Source: Amycolatopsis cihanbeyliensis
GTDB lineage: Bacteria > Actinomycetota > Actinomycetes > Mycobacteriales > Pseudonocardiaceae
Length of the DNA: 64,000 bases
Direction of reading: 5' to 3'
NCBI RefSeq assembly: GCF_006715045.1
Contig: NZ_VFML01000002.1
Span: forward strand, 1,054,001 to 1,118,000
Shown: positions 10,432 through 18,692 of the stretch, piece after piece
Layout: each line of letters begins with the position of its first letter
How positions within the stretch are numbered: position 1 is the first letter of the stretch
The notes under the pieces: model-generated
What the model saw: only the letters and a program-made list of their open reading frames with translations
Told to the model about the DNA's origin: nothing
The model's database searches: none
Made by a program: the position numbers and the translations under genes

Positions 10432-11217
10432 GTGGACCGGCACGAGCGACTGGGTGCGCTGCTCGACATGGTCGGGCAGCGGGACAAGATCGACGTCGAC
10501 GAGACCGCCGAGGAACTCAAAGTCTCCCCCGCGACCATCCGCCGCGATCTCGACCACCTTGCCGAGCGCCAGTTGCTGACCCGAACCAGGGGCGGGGCCG
10601 TCGCCAGCAACGTCGCCTACGACCTGCCGCTACGGCACAAGGCCGCCCGGCACGCCCCGGAGAAGCAACGCATCTGCGCCGCCGCGGTGCGCATGGTCGA
10701 GCGCGGCATGGTGGTCGGACTGAACGGCGGCACCACCGCGACCGAGGTCGGCAGGGCGCTGGCCACCAGGCCGGACCTGAACGACCGCGGCGAGTCGCCC
10801 GCGCTGGTGGTGGTGACCAACGCGCTGAACATCGCCAACGAGCTGGCGGTCCGGCCGAACATCAAGCTGGTGGTGACCGGGGGCGTGGCCCGGCAGCACT
10901 CCTTCGAGCTCACCGGCCCGCTGGCCACCCGGATCCTCGACGAGATCACCATCGACCTGGTGTTCCTCGGTGTGGACGCGATCGACCCGCTGCGCGGCGC
11001 CTACGCCCACCATGAGGGCGAGGCGAGCATCAACCGGCTGATGGCCTCCAGGGCGCGGCAGGTGGTGGTGGTCGCCGACAGCTCCAAGCTCGGCGGGCAC
11101 GCGTTCGCCCAGATCTGCCCGGCCACCGAGGTCAACATGCTGATCACCGATATCTCAGCGGAACCCACCATGATCGACGCCTTCGAGACCGAAGGCGTCG
11201 AGGTCGTCACCGCGTGA
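10432..11217 (+). CDS. DeoR/GlpR-family transcriptional repressor of sugar metabolism
   Basis: A 261-residue regulator. The N-terminal winged helix (residues 1-57, with recognition helix SPATIRRDLDHL) is followed by the DeoR sensor domain with the conserved stretches GLNGGTTATEVGRAL, VVVTNALNIANEL and VVVADSSKLG. GTG 10432 follows GGAGGAG. It is convergent with the aldolase operon and downstream of GH109, so it is likely the local regulator of the amino-sugar genes, responding to a sugar phosphate as AgaR-type proteins do. The effector is not determined. Confidence 0.93.
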   Translation: MDRHERLGALLDMVGQRDKIDVDETAEELKVSPATIRRDLDHLAERQLLTRTRGGAVASNVAYDLPLRHKAARHAPEKQRICAAAVRMVERGMVVGLNGGTTATEVGRALATRPDLNDRGESPALVVVTNALNIANELAVRPNIKLVVTGGVARQHSFELTGPLATRILDEITIDLVFLGVDAIDPLRGAYAHHEGEASINRLMASRARQVVVVADSSKLGGHAFAQICPATEVNMLITDISAEPTMIDAFETEGVEVVTA

Positions 11218-11223
11218 ACCCGG

Positions 11224-11238
11224 GCGGGTCCGTCCCGC
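11224..11238. terminator. Short GC hairpin between convergent genes
   Basis: GCGGG-TCCGT-CCCGC lies between the ends of the DeoR gene and the aldolase gene. It could act on both strands. There is no U-run, as is common in actinomycetes, so the call is weak. Confidence 0.35.
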
Positions 11239-11247
11239 TTGGGACTT

Positions 11248-12087
11248 TCAGCCCCCGGCGTCGAGTGCCCCCAGGAGGCGGGTGACCTCGGCGGTGACCC
11301 GGTCGCGGCCCGCACCGAGGTACTTGCGCGGGTCCACGGCCTTCGGCTCCCGCTCCAGCCGTTCCCGCACCCCGGCGGTGAACTCCTTGTTCAGCTGGGT
11401 GGCAATGTTGATCTTTGTCATGCCTGCCCGTACCGCCATCCGCAGGGACTCGTCCGGCACGCCGGAGGATCCGTGCAGCACCAGGGGAACCGGCACCGTT
11501 TCGCGAAGCCTGGCGATCAGCTCGAAGTCCAGCACGGCGTCCCTGGTGACCATCGCGTGCGAGCTGCCGACCGCGACGGCCAGCGCGTCCACCCCGGTGG
11601 CCGCGACGAACTCGGCCGCCTCGGCGGGGTCCGTGCGGGCACCGGGCGCGTGCACCCCGTCCTTGCCGCCGATCTCCCCCAGCTCGGCCTCCACCCAGAC
11701 CCCGGCGCCGTGGCAGTACTCGACCACCTTCCTTGTCGCGCTCACGTTCTCCAGGTAGGGCAGGGCGGAGGCATCGAACATCACCGAGCCACAGCCCAGT
11801 TCGACCGCCGCGCGCACCAGCTCCGGGGACTCCACATGGTCGAGGTGTACGGCGACCCGCACCTCGGCCGAGCGCGCCGCGGCCAGTGCCGCCGCGCAGA
11901 GTGGGGCGAGCGAACCGTGGTAGCGCACGGCGTTCTGGCTGAGCTGGAGCACGACCGGGGCTCCGGCCGCCTCCGCGCCCGTGATGATCGCGTGCACGTG
12001 TTCGAGCTGGATCGCGTTGAACGCGCCGCAGCCCGCGCGCCGGGCGGCGGCGGGACCGACGATGTCAGCTGTCGCTGCCAGTGGCAT
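11248..12087 (-). CDS. Class II ketose-bisphosphate aldolase (tagatose-bisphosphate aldolase-like)
   Basis: A 279-residue aldolase of the FbaA/GatY/KbaY family, which cleaves ketose 1,6-bisphosphate to DHAP and glyceraldehyde 3-phosphate with zinc. The zinc and catalytic region VAVHLDHVES lies near residue 80; other family blocks are GCGSVMFDAS, VEAELGEIGGKDG, VLHGSSGVPDE and GMTKINIATQLN. ATG 12087 follows GGAGGA and overlaps the PfkB kinase gene by 23 bases. Downstream of a PfkB kinase and SIS protein, the likely substrate is tagatose 1,6-bisphosphate, but fructose bisphosphate cannot be excluded. Confidence 0.88.
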   Translation of the reverse strand: MPLAATADIVGPAAARRAGCGAFNAIQLEHVHAIITGAEAAGAPVVLQLSQNAVRYHGSLAPLCAAALAAARSAEVRVAVHLDHVESPELVRAAVELGCGSVMFDASALPYLENVSATRKVVEYCHGAGVWVEAELGEIGGKDGVHAPGARTDPAEAAEFVAATGVDALAVAVGSSHAMVTRDAVLDFELIARLRETVPVPLVLHGSSGVPDESLRMAVRAGMTKINIATQLNKEFTAGVRERLEREPKAVDPRKYLGAGRDRVTAEVTRLLGALDAGG

Positions 12088-12988
12088 GGTCCTCCTCGAT
12101 GATCACGGCCTCGTACTCGCGCTGGTAGTGCTCGAGGTCCACATCCCCGGCGAGCGGGCCGAGCACGGCGGCCGCGGACAGCGCCACGGCCCGGCGCAGC
12201 ACCCGCGGCCAGGCGGAACCCGCGGCGAGTTCCAGCGCCATACCCGCGACGGCGGCGTCCCCCGCACCGGTCGGGTTGCCGGTCAGCGGCCTCGAGGGTC
12301 GGGCATGCCATGCCCCCTCCGCGGTGACGGCGAGCAGGCCGTCCGCGCCGAGCGAGACGACCACGGCACGGGCGCCCGCCGCGCGCAGCCGGTGTGCCGC
12401 GGCCACCGGATCGTTGTGGCCGGTGACCTCGCGCAGCTCGGCCGCGTTCGGCTTGACCACCGTCGGGCGGGCGGGCAGCGCGGCGGTCAGTGCGGCGCCG
12501 GAGGTGTCCAGGATGGTCGGGAGGTCACCGGCGAGCGCGAGCAAGTCGGTGTAGCCGCCCGCCCCCGGTGGCAGGCTGCCCGCGCAGACCAGCGCGCCCG
12601 CGGCGGGCAGCAACCGCCGCACGGTGCCGGTGAGCGTGGCCCACTCCGCGGGCGCGAGCTCCGGCCCCGGCTCGTTCACCAGCGTGGTCGTACTGTCCAC
12701 AGTAGAAATGAGCGTGACGGTTCTCCGCGTGCTGCCGCCGATCGGCACCAGCTCGTGCGGCAGCCCCGCGGCGGTGAGATCGGCCCCGAGCAGCGCGGCC
12801 TCCGCGCCACCCGCCGTACCCACCGCGCAAGCCTCCCCGCCGGCGGCCCGCACCACCCGCGCCACGTTCATCCCCTTGCCGCCTGCCCTGCTGCGCACCG
12901 CGAGCGCGCGGTGGGTGGCGTCCGGCACCAGACGTTCGAGGGTGTAGGTCACGTCCAGCGCGGTGTTGGGTGTGACGGTGAGGATCAT
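12065..12988 (-). CDS. PfkB-family hexose-phosphate kinase (1-phosphofructokinase / tagatose-6-phosphate kinase)
   Basis: A 307-residue ribokinase-type sugar kinase. It starts MILTVTPNTALDVTY, the opening typical of FruK/LacC, has GGKGMNVARV near residue 40 and the anion-hole/catalytic motif NPTGAGDAAVAG near residue 255. ATG 12988 overlaps the ROK gene stop (ATGA). It would phosphorylate tagatose 6-phosphate or fructose 1-phosphate to the bisphosphate that the adjoining aldolase cleaves. Operon context favours tagatose 6-phosphate. Confidence 0.87.
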   Translation of the reverse strand: MILTVTPNTALDVTYTLERLVPDATHRALAVRSRAGGKGMNVARVVRAAGGEACAVGTAGGAEAALLGADLTAAGLPHELVPIGGSTRRTVTLISTVDSTTTLVNEPGPELAPAEWATLTGTVRRLLPAAGALVCAGSLPPGAGGYTDLLALAGDLPTILDTSGAALTAALPARPTVVKPNAAELREVTGHNDPVAAAHRLRAAGARAVVVSLGADGLLAVTAEGAWHARPSRPLTGNPTGAGDAAVAGMALELAAGSAWPRVLRRAVALSAAAVLGPLAGDVDLEHYQREYEAVIIEEDHATGSDS

Positions 12989-13908
12989 GTCGCGTCCCAC
13001 GCCAGCAGGCCCGCACCGAGGCAGCCCGCCTCGGCACCGAGCTCGGCGACCCGCAGCTCGGGAAGCCGCTGGAAGGTCAGCCGCCCGGCCAGCCAGGAAC
13101 GCAGCGGGTCCAGGATGAACTCCCGCGCACCGAACAGCCCGCCGCCGAGCACGATGACCTCCGGCGCCAGCAGGGTGGTCAGGATGCGCAGCCCCCTGCC
13201 GAGCCCGTCCACGGCATCCCCCAGCACCGCGGCGGCGTCCTCGTCACCCTGGCGCGCGGCCCGCACCACCTCGGCCGCGCCGGGCACCGCGATCCCGGTG
13301 CGCTCGGCATAGCGCCGCGCCACCCCGGACGCGGACGCGGTGACCTCGAGGCAACCGGAGGCCCCGCACGCGCAGGGGAGGCCATGACCGATGTCGACAT
13401 GCCCGAGCTCACCGGCCAGCCCTCCCGCGCGGTAGGGCCTTCCGTCCAGCAACAGTGCCGCCGCTATCCCGGTACCCACCGGGACCATCGCGACATCGCG
13501 GAAACCCCGTGCCGCGCCCAGGCGCCACTCGGCGATCCCGCTCGCGCTGACGTCGTGCCCGAACGCGACCGGAAGGTCGATCCGCTCCCCGAGCAGCCGG
13601 CCGAACGGAACATCCCGCCAGCCGAGGTTGGCTGAGTACCTGGCGATCCCGGCCACGTCGTCCACAATGCCCGGTACCACCACGCCGACGGCGACGACCT
13701 CGGCCCCGTCCGCCGCTGCCCGCAGCCTGCGGACCAGCTCGACGACCTGGTCCGCGACCGAATCGCCCGTCGCCGTCCCGTGCGCACCTCGCCGGGTCGG
13801 CACGCGCTCGCCGGCCAACACCTCCGCCCCCGCACCCAGCAAGGCGGCCTTGATCTCGGTGCCACCCACATCGAGCGCCACGACCGCACGTCGCGCGGAA
13901 CCGTTCAA
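12985..13908 (-). CDS. ROK-family sugar kinase
   Basis: A 307-residue kinase with the ATP-binding start VVALDVGGTEIKAALL, catalytic region FGHDVSASGIAEWRLGAARG, GELGHVDIGHG and the zinc motif CACGASGCLE. The TTG start at 13908 overlaps the SIS gene stop (TTGA); upstream in-frame codons lie within the SIS gene. It likely phosphorylates a hexosamine, such as GalNAc or GlcNAc, at C6. Because it lacks an N-terminal helix-turn-helix it is a kinase rather than a ROK repressor. Confidence 0.88.
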   Translation of the reverse strand: MNGSARRAVVALDVGGTEIKAALLGAGAEVLAGERVPTRRGAHGTATGDSVADQVVELVRRLRAAADGAEVVAVGVVVPGIVDDVAGIARYSANLGWRDVPFGRLLGERIDLPVAFGHDVSASGIAEWRLGAARGFRDVAMVPVGTGIAAALLLDGRPYRAGGLAGELGHVDIGHGLPCACGASGCLEVTASASGVARRYAERTGIAVPGAAEVVRAARQGDEDAAAVLGDAVDGLGRGLRILTTLLAPEVIVLGGGLFGAREFILDPLRSWLAGRLTFQRLPELRVAELGAEAGCLGAGLLAWDAT

Positions 13909-14798
13909 TGCAGCACCACCGAACGGGTGAGGCTGCGGGGCCGGTCCGGGTCCAGGCCGCGATCCCAGGCCAGCGCCGCGGCGGCCAGCTGCGCGCGGAC
14001 CAACTCGGCCTGCGGATCCAGCGAGCTCGCCTCGAAGGTCCCGCCCGCCCTGCGCACATCGGCGGGGAGCCCCGCGGGCGGCTCGCCGAACATCCAGGTC
14101 ACCCGCCCCGGCTCGCTGATGCTGATCGGGCCGTGCCGGTACTCCCATGCGGGATAGGACTCGGCCCAGGCCAGCGATGCCTCCCGGAACTTCAGCGCGG
14201 CCTCGTTGGCGATCCCGACCGTCCACCCGGTACCGAGGAAGGTGAACTGGGTCGCACTGCGGAGGTAGGCCGGAACGGGCGCGCCCAGCACGGTCTTGGC
14301 CTCGGCGATGGCCTGGTCGATGCGCTCCCCGAGATGGGCCCGCAGCAGTGCGAGGGTGCTGGTGGCGAAGCGGGTCTGCACCACCGACCGCTCATCCGCG
14401 AAGGACAGGTCGACCACGGTGTCCGCCCTGGACGCGACCTCGCCGGGCACGCCGGTGATCACCGTGGTCGGGATCCGGCCACGCACCTCCGCCAACAACC
14501 GCAGCACCTCGGTCGTCGTGCCGGAGCGGGTGATCGCCACCAACTCGTCGTAGCTGCGTCCGCGCGGGAACTCCGAGGCGGCGAAGGCATCGGTGTGCCC
14601 GAGGCCGGTCGACTCGCGCAGCACGGCATAGGACTCGGCGATGAACCGCGAGGTGCCGCAACCGACCACGGCGACCCGGCGGCCGGGACGCGGCAGGGCG
14701 GGCCCGGCCGCGCTGCCCGCCGGACCGGCGAGCTCGACCGCCCGCTGCCAGCACTCGGGCTGGCTGGCGATCTCCTGCTCCATGAACGACCGCGACAT
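13905..14798 (-). CDS. SIS-domain sugar-phosphate isomerase/deaminase (AgaS-like)
   Basis: A 297-residue protein with two SIS domains, as in AgaS and the isomerase half of GlmS. Phosphosugar loops are VVGCGTSRFIAESYA near residue 50 and ITRSGTTTEVLRLL near 95; the second domain has FLGTGWTVGIANEAALKFRE and the family stretch AWEYRHGPISI. ATG 14798 is preceded by GGGGAG. As first gene of an operon with a kinase pair and ketose-bisphosphate aldolase, it plausibly deaminates and isomerises galactosamine 6-phosphate to tagatose 6-phosphate. Confidence 0.85.
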   Translation of the reverse strand: MSRSFMEQEIASQPECWQRAVELAGPAGSAAGPALPRPGRRVAVVGCGTSRFIAESYAVLRESTGLGHTDAFAASEFPRGRSYDELVAITRSGTTTEVLRLLAEVRGRIPTTVITGVPGEVASRADTVVDLSFADERSVVQTRFATSTLALLRAHLGERIDQAIAEAKTVLGAPVPAYLRSATQFTFLGTGWTVGIANEAALKFREASLAWAESYPAWEYRHGPISISEPGRVTWMFGEPPAGLPADVRRAGGTFEASSLDPQAELVRAQLAAAALAWDRGLDPDRPRSLTRSVVLH

Positions 14799-14853
14799 GA
14801 ACTCCCCATCCGGTACAGGTAAGGCCGACTCTCGGCCACCGCGCGCACAACTC

Positions 14854-14882
14854 ACCGTATCTGCTTATTTATGCGTGGTCAA
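14854..14882 (-). promoter_or_regulatory. Promoter of the amino-sugar catabolic operon
   Basis: On the minus strand TTGACC, a 17-base AT-rich spacer and TACGGT give a good consensus promoter about 55 bases before the SIS gene. Nearby TGCGCG cores (complements around 14843 and 14894) resemble the sites before the ABC operon and GH109 gene. Confidence 0.6.
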
Positions 14883-14945
14883 CGACCATTACGCGCACTT
14901 TCACTCATCATCCTGCAGGATGCGGCGGTACTCCCCTCGCGCATG

Positions 14946-14981
14946 TCGAAGGCCACCCCGGCGTGCCGAGGTGGCCTTCGA
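14946..14981. terminator. Strong hairpin, likely terminator of the methyltransferase locus
   Basis: TCGAAGGCCACC (14946-14957) and its exact complement (14970-14981) form a 12-bp stem with a 12-base loop. It lies downstream of the leftward pseudogene ending at 15119 and before the promoter of the SIS operon. No U-run follows. The rest of 14799-15118 shows no convincing gene. Confidence 0.6.
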
Positions 14982-15118
14982 ATCGCGTCGCGAGGTCAGC
15001 GGCGCGCGGGGCAGGACACGTCCGCCTCCGGCACCACGCCGTCGACCACAGAGGACCCCACGATGCCACCCGCGCAGGGTTTCCCTTCGGCTGCCCGCAT
15101 TCGCGGATACGGCCGTTC

Positions 15119-16280
15119 TCAGTGACCGGAACCGGACGGCAGGGTGACGCTCTGCCGGTCCGGGGTGATGGTCCACTCCCACGCCGACAACGGCGGTTCT
15201 CCGCGCCGCTGCCACCACCGGTAGGCCGCCTCGGCGGCGTCCCACAACCGGCGCGGCCCGAACTGCCGGACCACATACCGACCCGCACCCTCCGGCACGA
15301 CGCTGGCCCACGACCCGGACAGCGGATCACGCAGCCACGCCACCCCGGGTCGATCCTCGGTGCGCTCCCACACGTTCACCCGGCACGACGGCACCGCCAC
15401 CGCGATCGGCCAGCGGTGATCATCGGCCAGCAGCGGCACCCACGGCGCGAGATCGGTGTGGGTGATCTCGGCCGCTGGGTCGTCGAACCGTTGTGCCCCA
15501 ACTGGATCAGTGGCGACCCGGTGCGAGCGTAGTTCCATGAAACCGACTTGCATGGCGGCAGTGTGCCCGGTCGCGGTCCCGTCTTCGCCGACGACGAACC
15601 GCACCAGTGGCCCGGACGCGAGGTCAGCCCGCATCGGTGCGAGGATCACGCCGCCCGGCCGAGTGTGCGCCCACCCACGGGTATGACAACTGTCCTATGT
15701 ATACACCTACCGTCGCGATTATCCGATCCACTGTGTCCGGGAGGACATCCGCCACGCCATCGGCCAGCCGGGCGTCCACCTCGGTGAAACCGGCCGCATC
15801 CAGACGCTTCCGCGCATCCGCCGCCAGTGTCGGGTCAATCTCCACCGTGGTGACTTTCCCTTGCCCACCGACGATATGAGCGAGCAGGGCGGAACTCCAT
15901 CCTGTACCCGTGCCGACCTCGAACACCGCGTGCCCCGGCCTCGCATCCAGCTCGGCCAACATGCCCGTGACGACCGACGGCATGGACGCCGAACACGTGG
16001 GCCGGTCGCCGACCTCCGGCCACACGACCGCCCCGTCATCGAACTGAGTCACGATCACCCGGTTGGAATACACCGCCGCCAGCCAGCGATCCGGTTCCAC
16101 GGCCCGATCCACTGCCTGATACGGCTCGTCCTCGGTCTCCTGCACCCACATGCGGGCCGGGATGAACCACTCACGCGGGACCGCGCGCAGCGCTGAACGG
16201 CACTCGGCCGGGAGGTTCCCTGCCGAGTGCGATTCAGCGATCAGCGTGCGCACGCCGTCATCGCTGGCAGCGATGGTCAC
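15119..16280 (-). pseudogene. PIMT-like O-methyltransferase of RiPP type, frameshifted
   Basis: The locus encodes one methyltransferase in two frames. The first part (GTG 16280) carries the SAM motif VFEVGTGTGWSSALL and ends with GQLSYPWV, then leaves frame. The second frame continues GGVILAPMRADLASGP to the proper C-terminus (RRLWDAAEAAYRWW). One extra base in the C-run at 15670-15672 explains the break: total length is 3n+1. The intact relative at 47481-48620 shows the expected uninterrupted order. Such proteins resemble protein-L-isoaspartate methyltransferase with an added C-terminal domain, as found in RiPP loci. The start overlaps the tiny peptide gene upstream (GTGA). A sequencing error cannot be excluded. 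Confidence 0.82.
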
Positions 16281-16366
16281 TTATCGTCCTCGAACTTGTC
16301 CGGGTCCAGGTCCTTGCCGGTCTGCTTGTCGTCCTCCACCGAGTGATCATTATTGTCCTTGCCCAC
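16277..16366 (-). CDS. Tiny charged peptide, candidate methyltransferase substrate (29 aa)
   Basis: A 29-residue ORF with a strong ribosome site (AAGGAGG, 8 bases before GTG 16366) and a GTGA overlap with the methyltransferase start. The peptide begins MGKDNND, is rich in Asp, Glu and Lys, contains DLDPDKFEDDK at its C-terminus, and has no hydrophobic segment. The second locus has an equivalent 39-residue peptide (48617-48736) that also starts MGK, contains DPDK and ends in Lys before a GTGA overlap. The matching position and motif make it a likely precursor or partner of the methyltransferase. Function is inferred from context only. Confidence 0.7.
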   Translation of the reverse strand: MGKDNNDHSVEDDKQTGKDLDPDKFEDDK

Positions 16367-16808
16367 TGCCGTGACCTCCTTCGATCTCACTCACCCTAGG
16401 AACCCGCGCCGGTCGCGCGGAACCCTGCTCGCCCCACCCGGGCCGACGACCCGCGAGCGAAGTCGGCCGGATGCCGACCGGCCGCCGTATCTCCATCGGC
16501 ACCCCACAGCCGGGAACCGGCCGAAGTACCCCCATCGGGGCGTCCGGATGACCCGGACGGTCGATCGTGAGCACCGCCCGCAACGTCCAGACCGCCGAGG
16601 CGTGGTAGTGCCACGAGACCAATTCCGGGGCGAACACATCGGTATCCGGGAAGGTGGGCACCCGGTAGGCCGTCGCGTCGTCCTCGCCGCGCAGGATCAC
16701 CACGTCCGCGCAGGTATCCCACTGGAACACATGCGCCACCGCCTCCGGGGCGTTCTTCGGGCCGAACACGTACAGCACCCAGTCGGCCCCACCCTGTAGC
16801 CTCGTCAT
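16350..16808 (-). CDS. Hypothetical protein, 152 aa
   Basis: The ORF begins MTRLQGGADWVLYVFG and ends TAA within the tiny peptide gene, overlapping it by 17 bases. It has an aromatic- and histidine-rich core (ELVSWHYHASAVWTLRAVL) and a Pro/Arg-rich tail. No signal peptide, membrane span or familiar domain is visible. Its ATG sits at the edge of an inverted repeat, so the message may be leaderless. It is divergent from the XRE regulator and first in the leftward module, so it is probably controlled with the peptide and methyltransferase. Confidence 0.6.
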   Translation of the reverse strand: MTRLQGGADWVLYVFGPKNAPEAVAHVFQWDTCADVVILRGEDDATAYRVPTFPDTDVFAPELVSWHYHASAVWTLRAVLTIDRPGHPDAPMGVLRPVPGCGVPMEIRRPVGIRPTSLAGRRPGWGEQGSARPARVPRVSEIEGGHGSGQGQ

Positions 16809-16823
16809 CACAGTGGGGTGATG
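16806..16823. promoter_or_regulatory. Inverted repeat between divergent genes, possible operator
   Basis: CATCAC and GTGATG form perfect 6-bp arms around a 6-base spacer, overlapping the start codon of the leftward gene. The position between the XRE gene and the module it may control fits an operator; binding is untested. Confidence 0.35.
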
Positions 16824-16868
16824 TGAATGGGTGTGGCGTCTACCGTCGTCCACAGGTGGTGAGGCGGG

Positions 16869-17990
16869 GTGCCTGACCTGGGCGTGAGTCTGCGGGCGGC
16901 CCGCGAGGCCGCTGGGGTGAGCCTGTCCGCGATGGCTGCCCGCACGCACTACAGCAAGCCGCTACTCGGGTTGCTGGAGACCGGAAAACGCGCCATCAAG
17001 CCCGAGCACGTCACCGCCTATGCCCACGCCCTGAACGTCTCCGTGGGCACCCCCTACGGCTCTCCCGACGACCCGTTGCGGGTCGCTCATGAATGGCTGG
17101 TGACCGACGTCCCGGCCGAGGTTCACCCGGCGGCCGGGCGGCGAGTCGGGGCGACCTTGGCGGGCAAGCTGGAACGCCGCGTGATCGAACTCCGCCACCT
17201 CGATGACGTGATCGGCGGTCGGGACCTCTTTCCGTTGGTGCGTGAGGAACTCATCAGCGCTCAGACCGTCGTCAGGGCAGCAAGTTACACCGAGCGGACC
17301 GGCCGCCGACTGCTGACCGTCGTGGGCGAGCTCGCACAGCTCGCCGGATGGGTCGCCAGCGATGCCGGGCACTACACCGAGGCACAGCGCGTCTACCTCT
17401 CCGGGGTCTCCGCCGCCCGCGACGCGGGCGACCATGCACTAGCCGGACAACTCCTCTCCAGCCTGAGTTACCAGGTTGCCAATGTCGGCAATCCCGCCGA
17501 CGCGGCACTACTGGCCCGCTCCGCCGTCAAAGGCACCCAAGGCACCACAACACCCGTTGTCCGGGCGCTGTTGCTGGAACGAGTGGCCTGGGCGGCCGCA
17601 CGCGCCCGGGACCGCGACGGCACACAACGAGCACTGGACACGGTGGACGACGCCTACGAACAACGGTCGGCCGGAGTCGAAGAACCGGAGTGGGTCTACT
17701 GGTTGGACCGCAAGGAAATCGACGTGATGGCGGGGCGCTGCCTGATCGAGTTGGGGGACCCGCTCACCGCTGAACCACTGCTGTCCGGAGCCATCGCGGC
17801 CTACACCCCCGAGCACGCCCGAGAGGTCGCCCTCCACCAGACGTGGCTGGCCGAGTCCTACGCCCGCGCGGGGGTACTCGACGCCGCCCTGGACACCATC
17901 GCCCGCGCTCGCAGGACCGCGCGCGACGTGAGCTCCACCCGGCTGGACCTTCGGGTCCGCGCCGTGGAGAGCCTGTGTCTTGTTCGATAG
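16869..17990 (+). CDS. XRE-family helix-turn-helix regulator with helical repeat domain
   Basis: A 373-residue regulator. Residues 5-60 form an XRE helix-turn-helix (LRAAREAAGVSLSAMAART, LLETGKRAIKPEHVTAYA). The rest is a long Ala/Leu-rich region that looks like tetratricopeptide-type repeats (GHYTEAQRVYLSGVSAARDAGD, and later repeats with similar Ala/Arg spacing). Starts with GTG 16869. Proteins of this design are common in Streptomyces and Pseudonocardiaceae and often sit beside small secondary-metabolite or signalling loci. A relative at 45649-46860 accompanies the second methyltransferase locus, so the pair of modules probably shares ancestry. Confidence 0.85.
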   Translation: MPDLGVSLRAAREAAGVSLSAMAARTHYSKPLLGLLETGKRAIKPEHVTAYAHALNVSVGTPYGSPDDPLRVAHEWLVTDVPAEVHPAAGRRVGATLAGKLERRVIELRHLDDVIGGRDLFPLVREELISAQTVVRAASYTERTGRRLLTVVGELAQLAGWVASDAGHYTEAQRVYLSGVSAARDAGDHALAGQLLSSLSYQVANVGNPADAALLARSAVKGTQGTTTPVVRALLLERVAWAAARARDRDGTQRALDTVDDAYEQRSAGVEEPEWVYWLDRKEIDVMAGRCLIELGDPLTAEPLLSGAIAAYTPEHAREVALHQTWLAESYARAGVLDAALDTIARARRTARDVSSTRLDLRVRAVESLCLVR

Positions 17991-17992
17991 TC

Positions 17993-18094
17993 GGGCTATT
18001 CAGATCCGCAGTATGACTCACCAGCGCTGTGGCCTGCGACGACCGCTCGCACGGGCCTGGCGGCCCGCGGTCGCCGGGTCGTTCTGAATAGCCC
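17993..18094. repeat. 102-bp element with 12-bp terminal inverted repeats
   Basis: GGGCTATTCAGA (17993-18004) and its exact complement (18083-18094) bound 78 bases that contain a nested hairpin (GACCGC...GCGGTC around GGGCC-TGGC-GGCCC). It begins just after the XRE stop codon. It could be a small non-autonomous insertion or a large terminator. The rest of the gap to 18275 shows nothing recognisable. Confidence 0.55.
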
Positions 18095-18275
18095 TCCCTG
18101 CTGCCTGCCGCTCACGGATAACGCCCGTCCGAAAAATGCCCTCGCCGCAAGGAATCACACACCCACTCGGGGCACGGCCACCTCTCGGGGCGTGCGCCGT
18201 CCGACGCGGTGTGGTCGGCGCGCGCGGCCGGATGCGCTGTTCGGGCGGCAGGTGCCAGGTCACAGCCGGATCGCA

Positions 18276-18305
18276 TTGACATCGGCGAACCGCCGAACTT
18301 ACGCT
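18276..18305 (+). promoter_or_regulatory. Promoter of the cobalt/cobalamin operon
   Basis: TTGACA (18276-18281) and TACGCT (18300-18305) are spaced by 18 bases. Transcription would begin near 18311 and run directly into the riboswitch. Confidence 0.6.
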
Positions 18306-18311
18306 CAACCG

Positions 18312-18420
18312 GTTCAAGCGATGGTGGCCGGAAGCCGGTGAAATACCGCACGGTCGCGCCACTGTGACCGGGTTCGACGTCGCACCCGGAAGTCAGACCC
18401 GCCGCCGTCGCCACCGTTCC
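18312..18420 (+). promoter_or_regulatory. Cobalamin riboswitch
   Basis: The leader of cbtB contains the conserved core of the B12 riboswitch: GGAAGCCGGTGAAATACC (18330-18347), CGCCACTGTGA (18357-18367), and the B12 box AGTCAGACCC (18391-18400). Adenosylcobalamin binding normally lowers expression of the genes downstream. Here these encode cobalt uptake (cbtB, cbtA), which fits feedback control. The 5' and 3' limits are approximate. Confidence 0.9.
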
Positions 18421-18452
18421 AGCAGGGCCGCGTTACGCCCAGGAGGTTCGCC

Positions 18453-18665
18453 ATGACGCACGCGTCCGCAGCGGTCGACCAGCCGATCCCGGTTCAGATC
18501 CCACTTCGCGAGATCATTCCCTGGGCGGTTTTCGTCGGGATTCTGGCGTTCGTCGTGTTGTATTTCGTGAGCACCGAGGAAGGTGCGACCGCACTGTTCT
18601 CCGGTGGCTACGTGCACGAGTTCGTGCACGACGGCAGGCACCTGCTCGCCTTCCCCTGCCACTGA
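18453..18665 (+). CDS. cbtB: Cobalt transporter subunit CbtB
   Basis: A 70-residue protein with a single membrane span (IIPWAVFVGILAFVVLYFV) and the CbtB histidine-rich C-terminus (VHEFVHDGRHLLAFPCH), thought to bind cobalt. ATG 18453 follows AGGAGG at 18441-18446. It sits directly downstream of the cobalamin riboswitch and upstream of cbtA; CbtA and CbtB act together in cobalt uptake for B12 synthesis. Confidence 0.93.
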   Translation: MTHASAAVDQPIPVQIPLREIIPWAVFVGILAFVVLYFVSTEEGATALFSGGYVHEFVHDGRHLLAFPCH

Positions 18666-18692
18666 TCCGCGACCACAGAGGACAGTACTCGG

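Noticed and set aside
14871..15125. Plus-strand ORF in the gap between the SIS operon and the methyltransferase pseudogene.
   Set aside because: It runs through the promoter and the 12-bp terminator stem, and has no recognisable feature.
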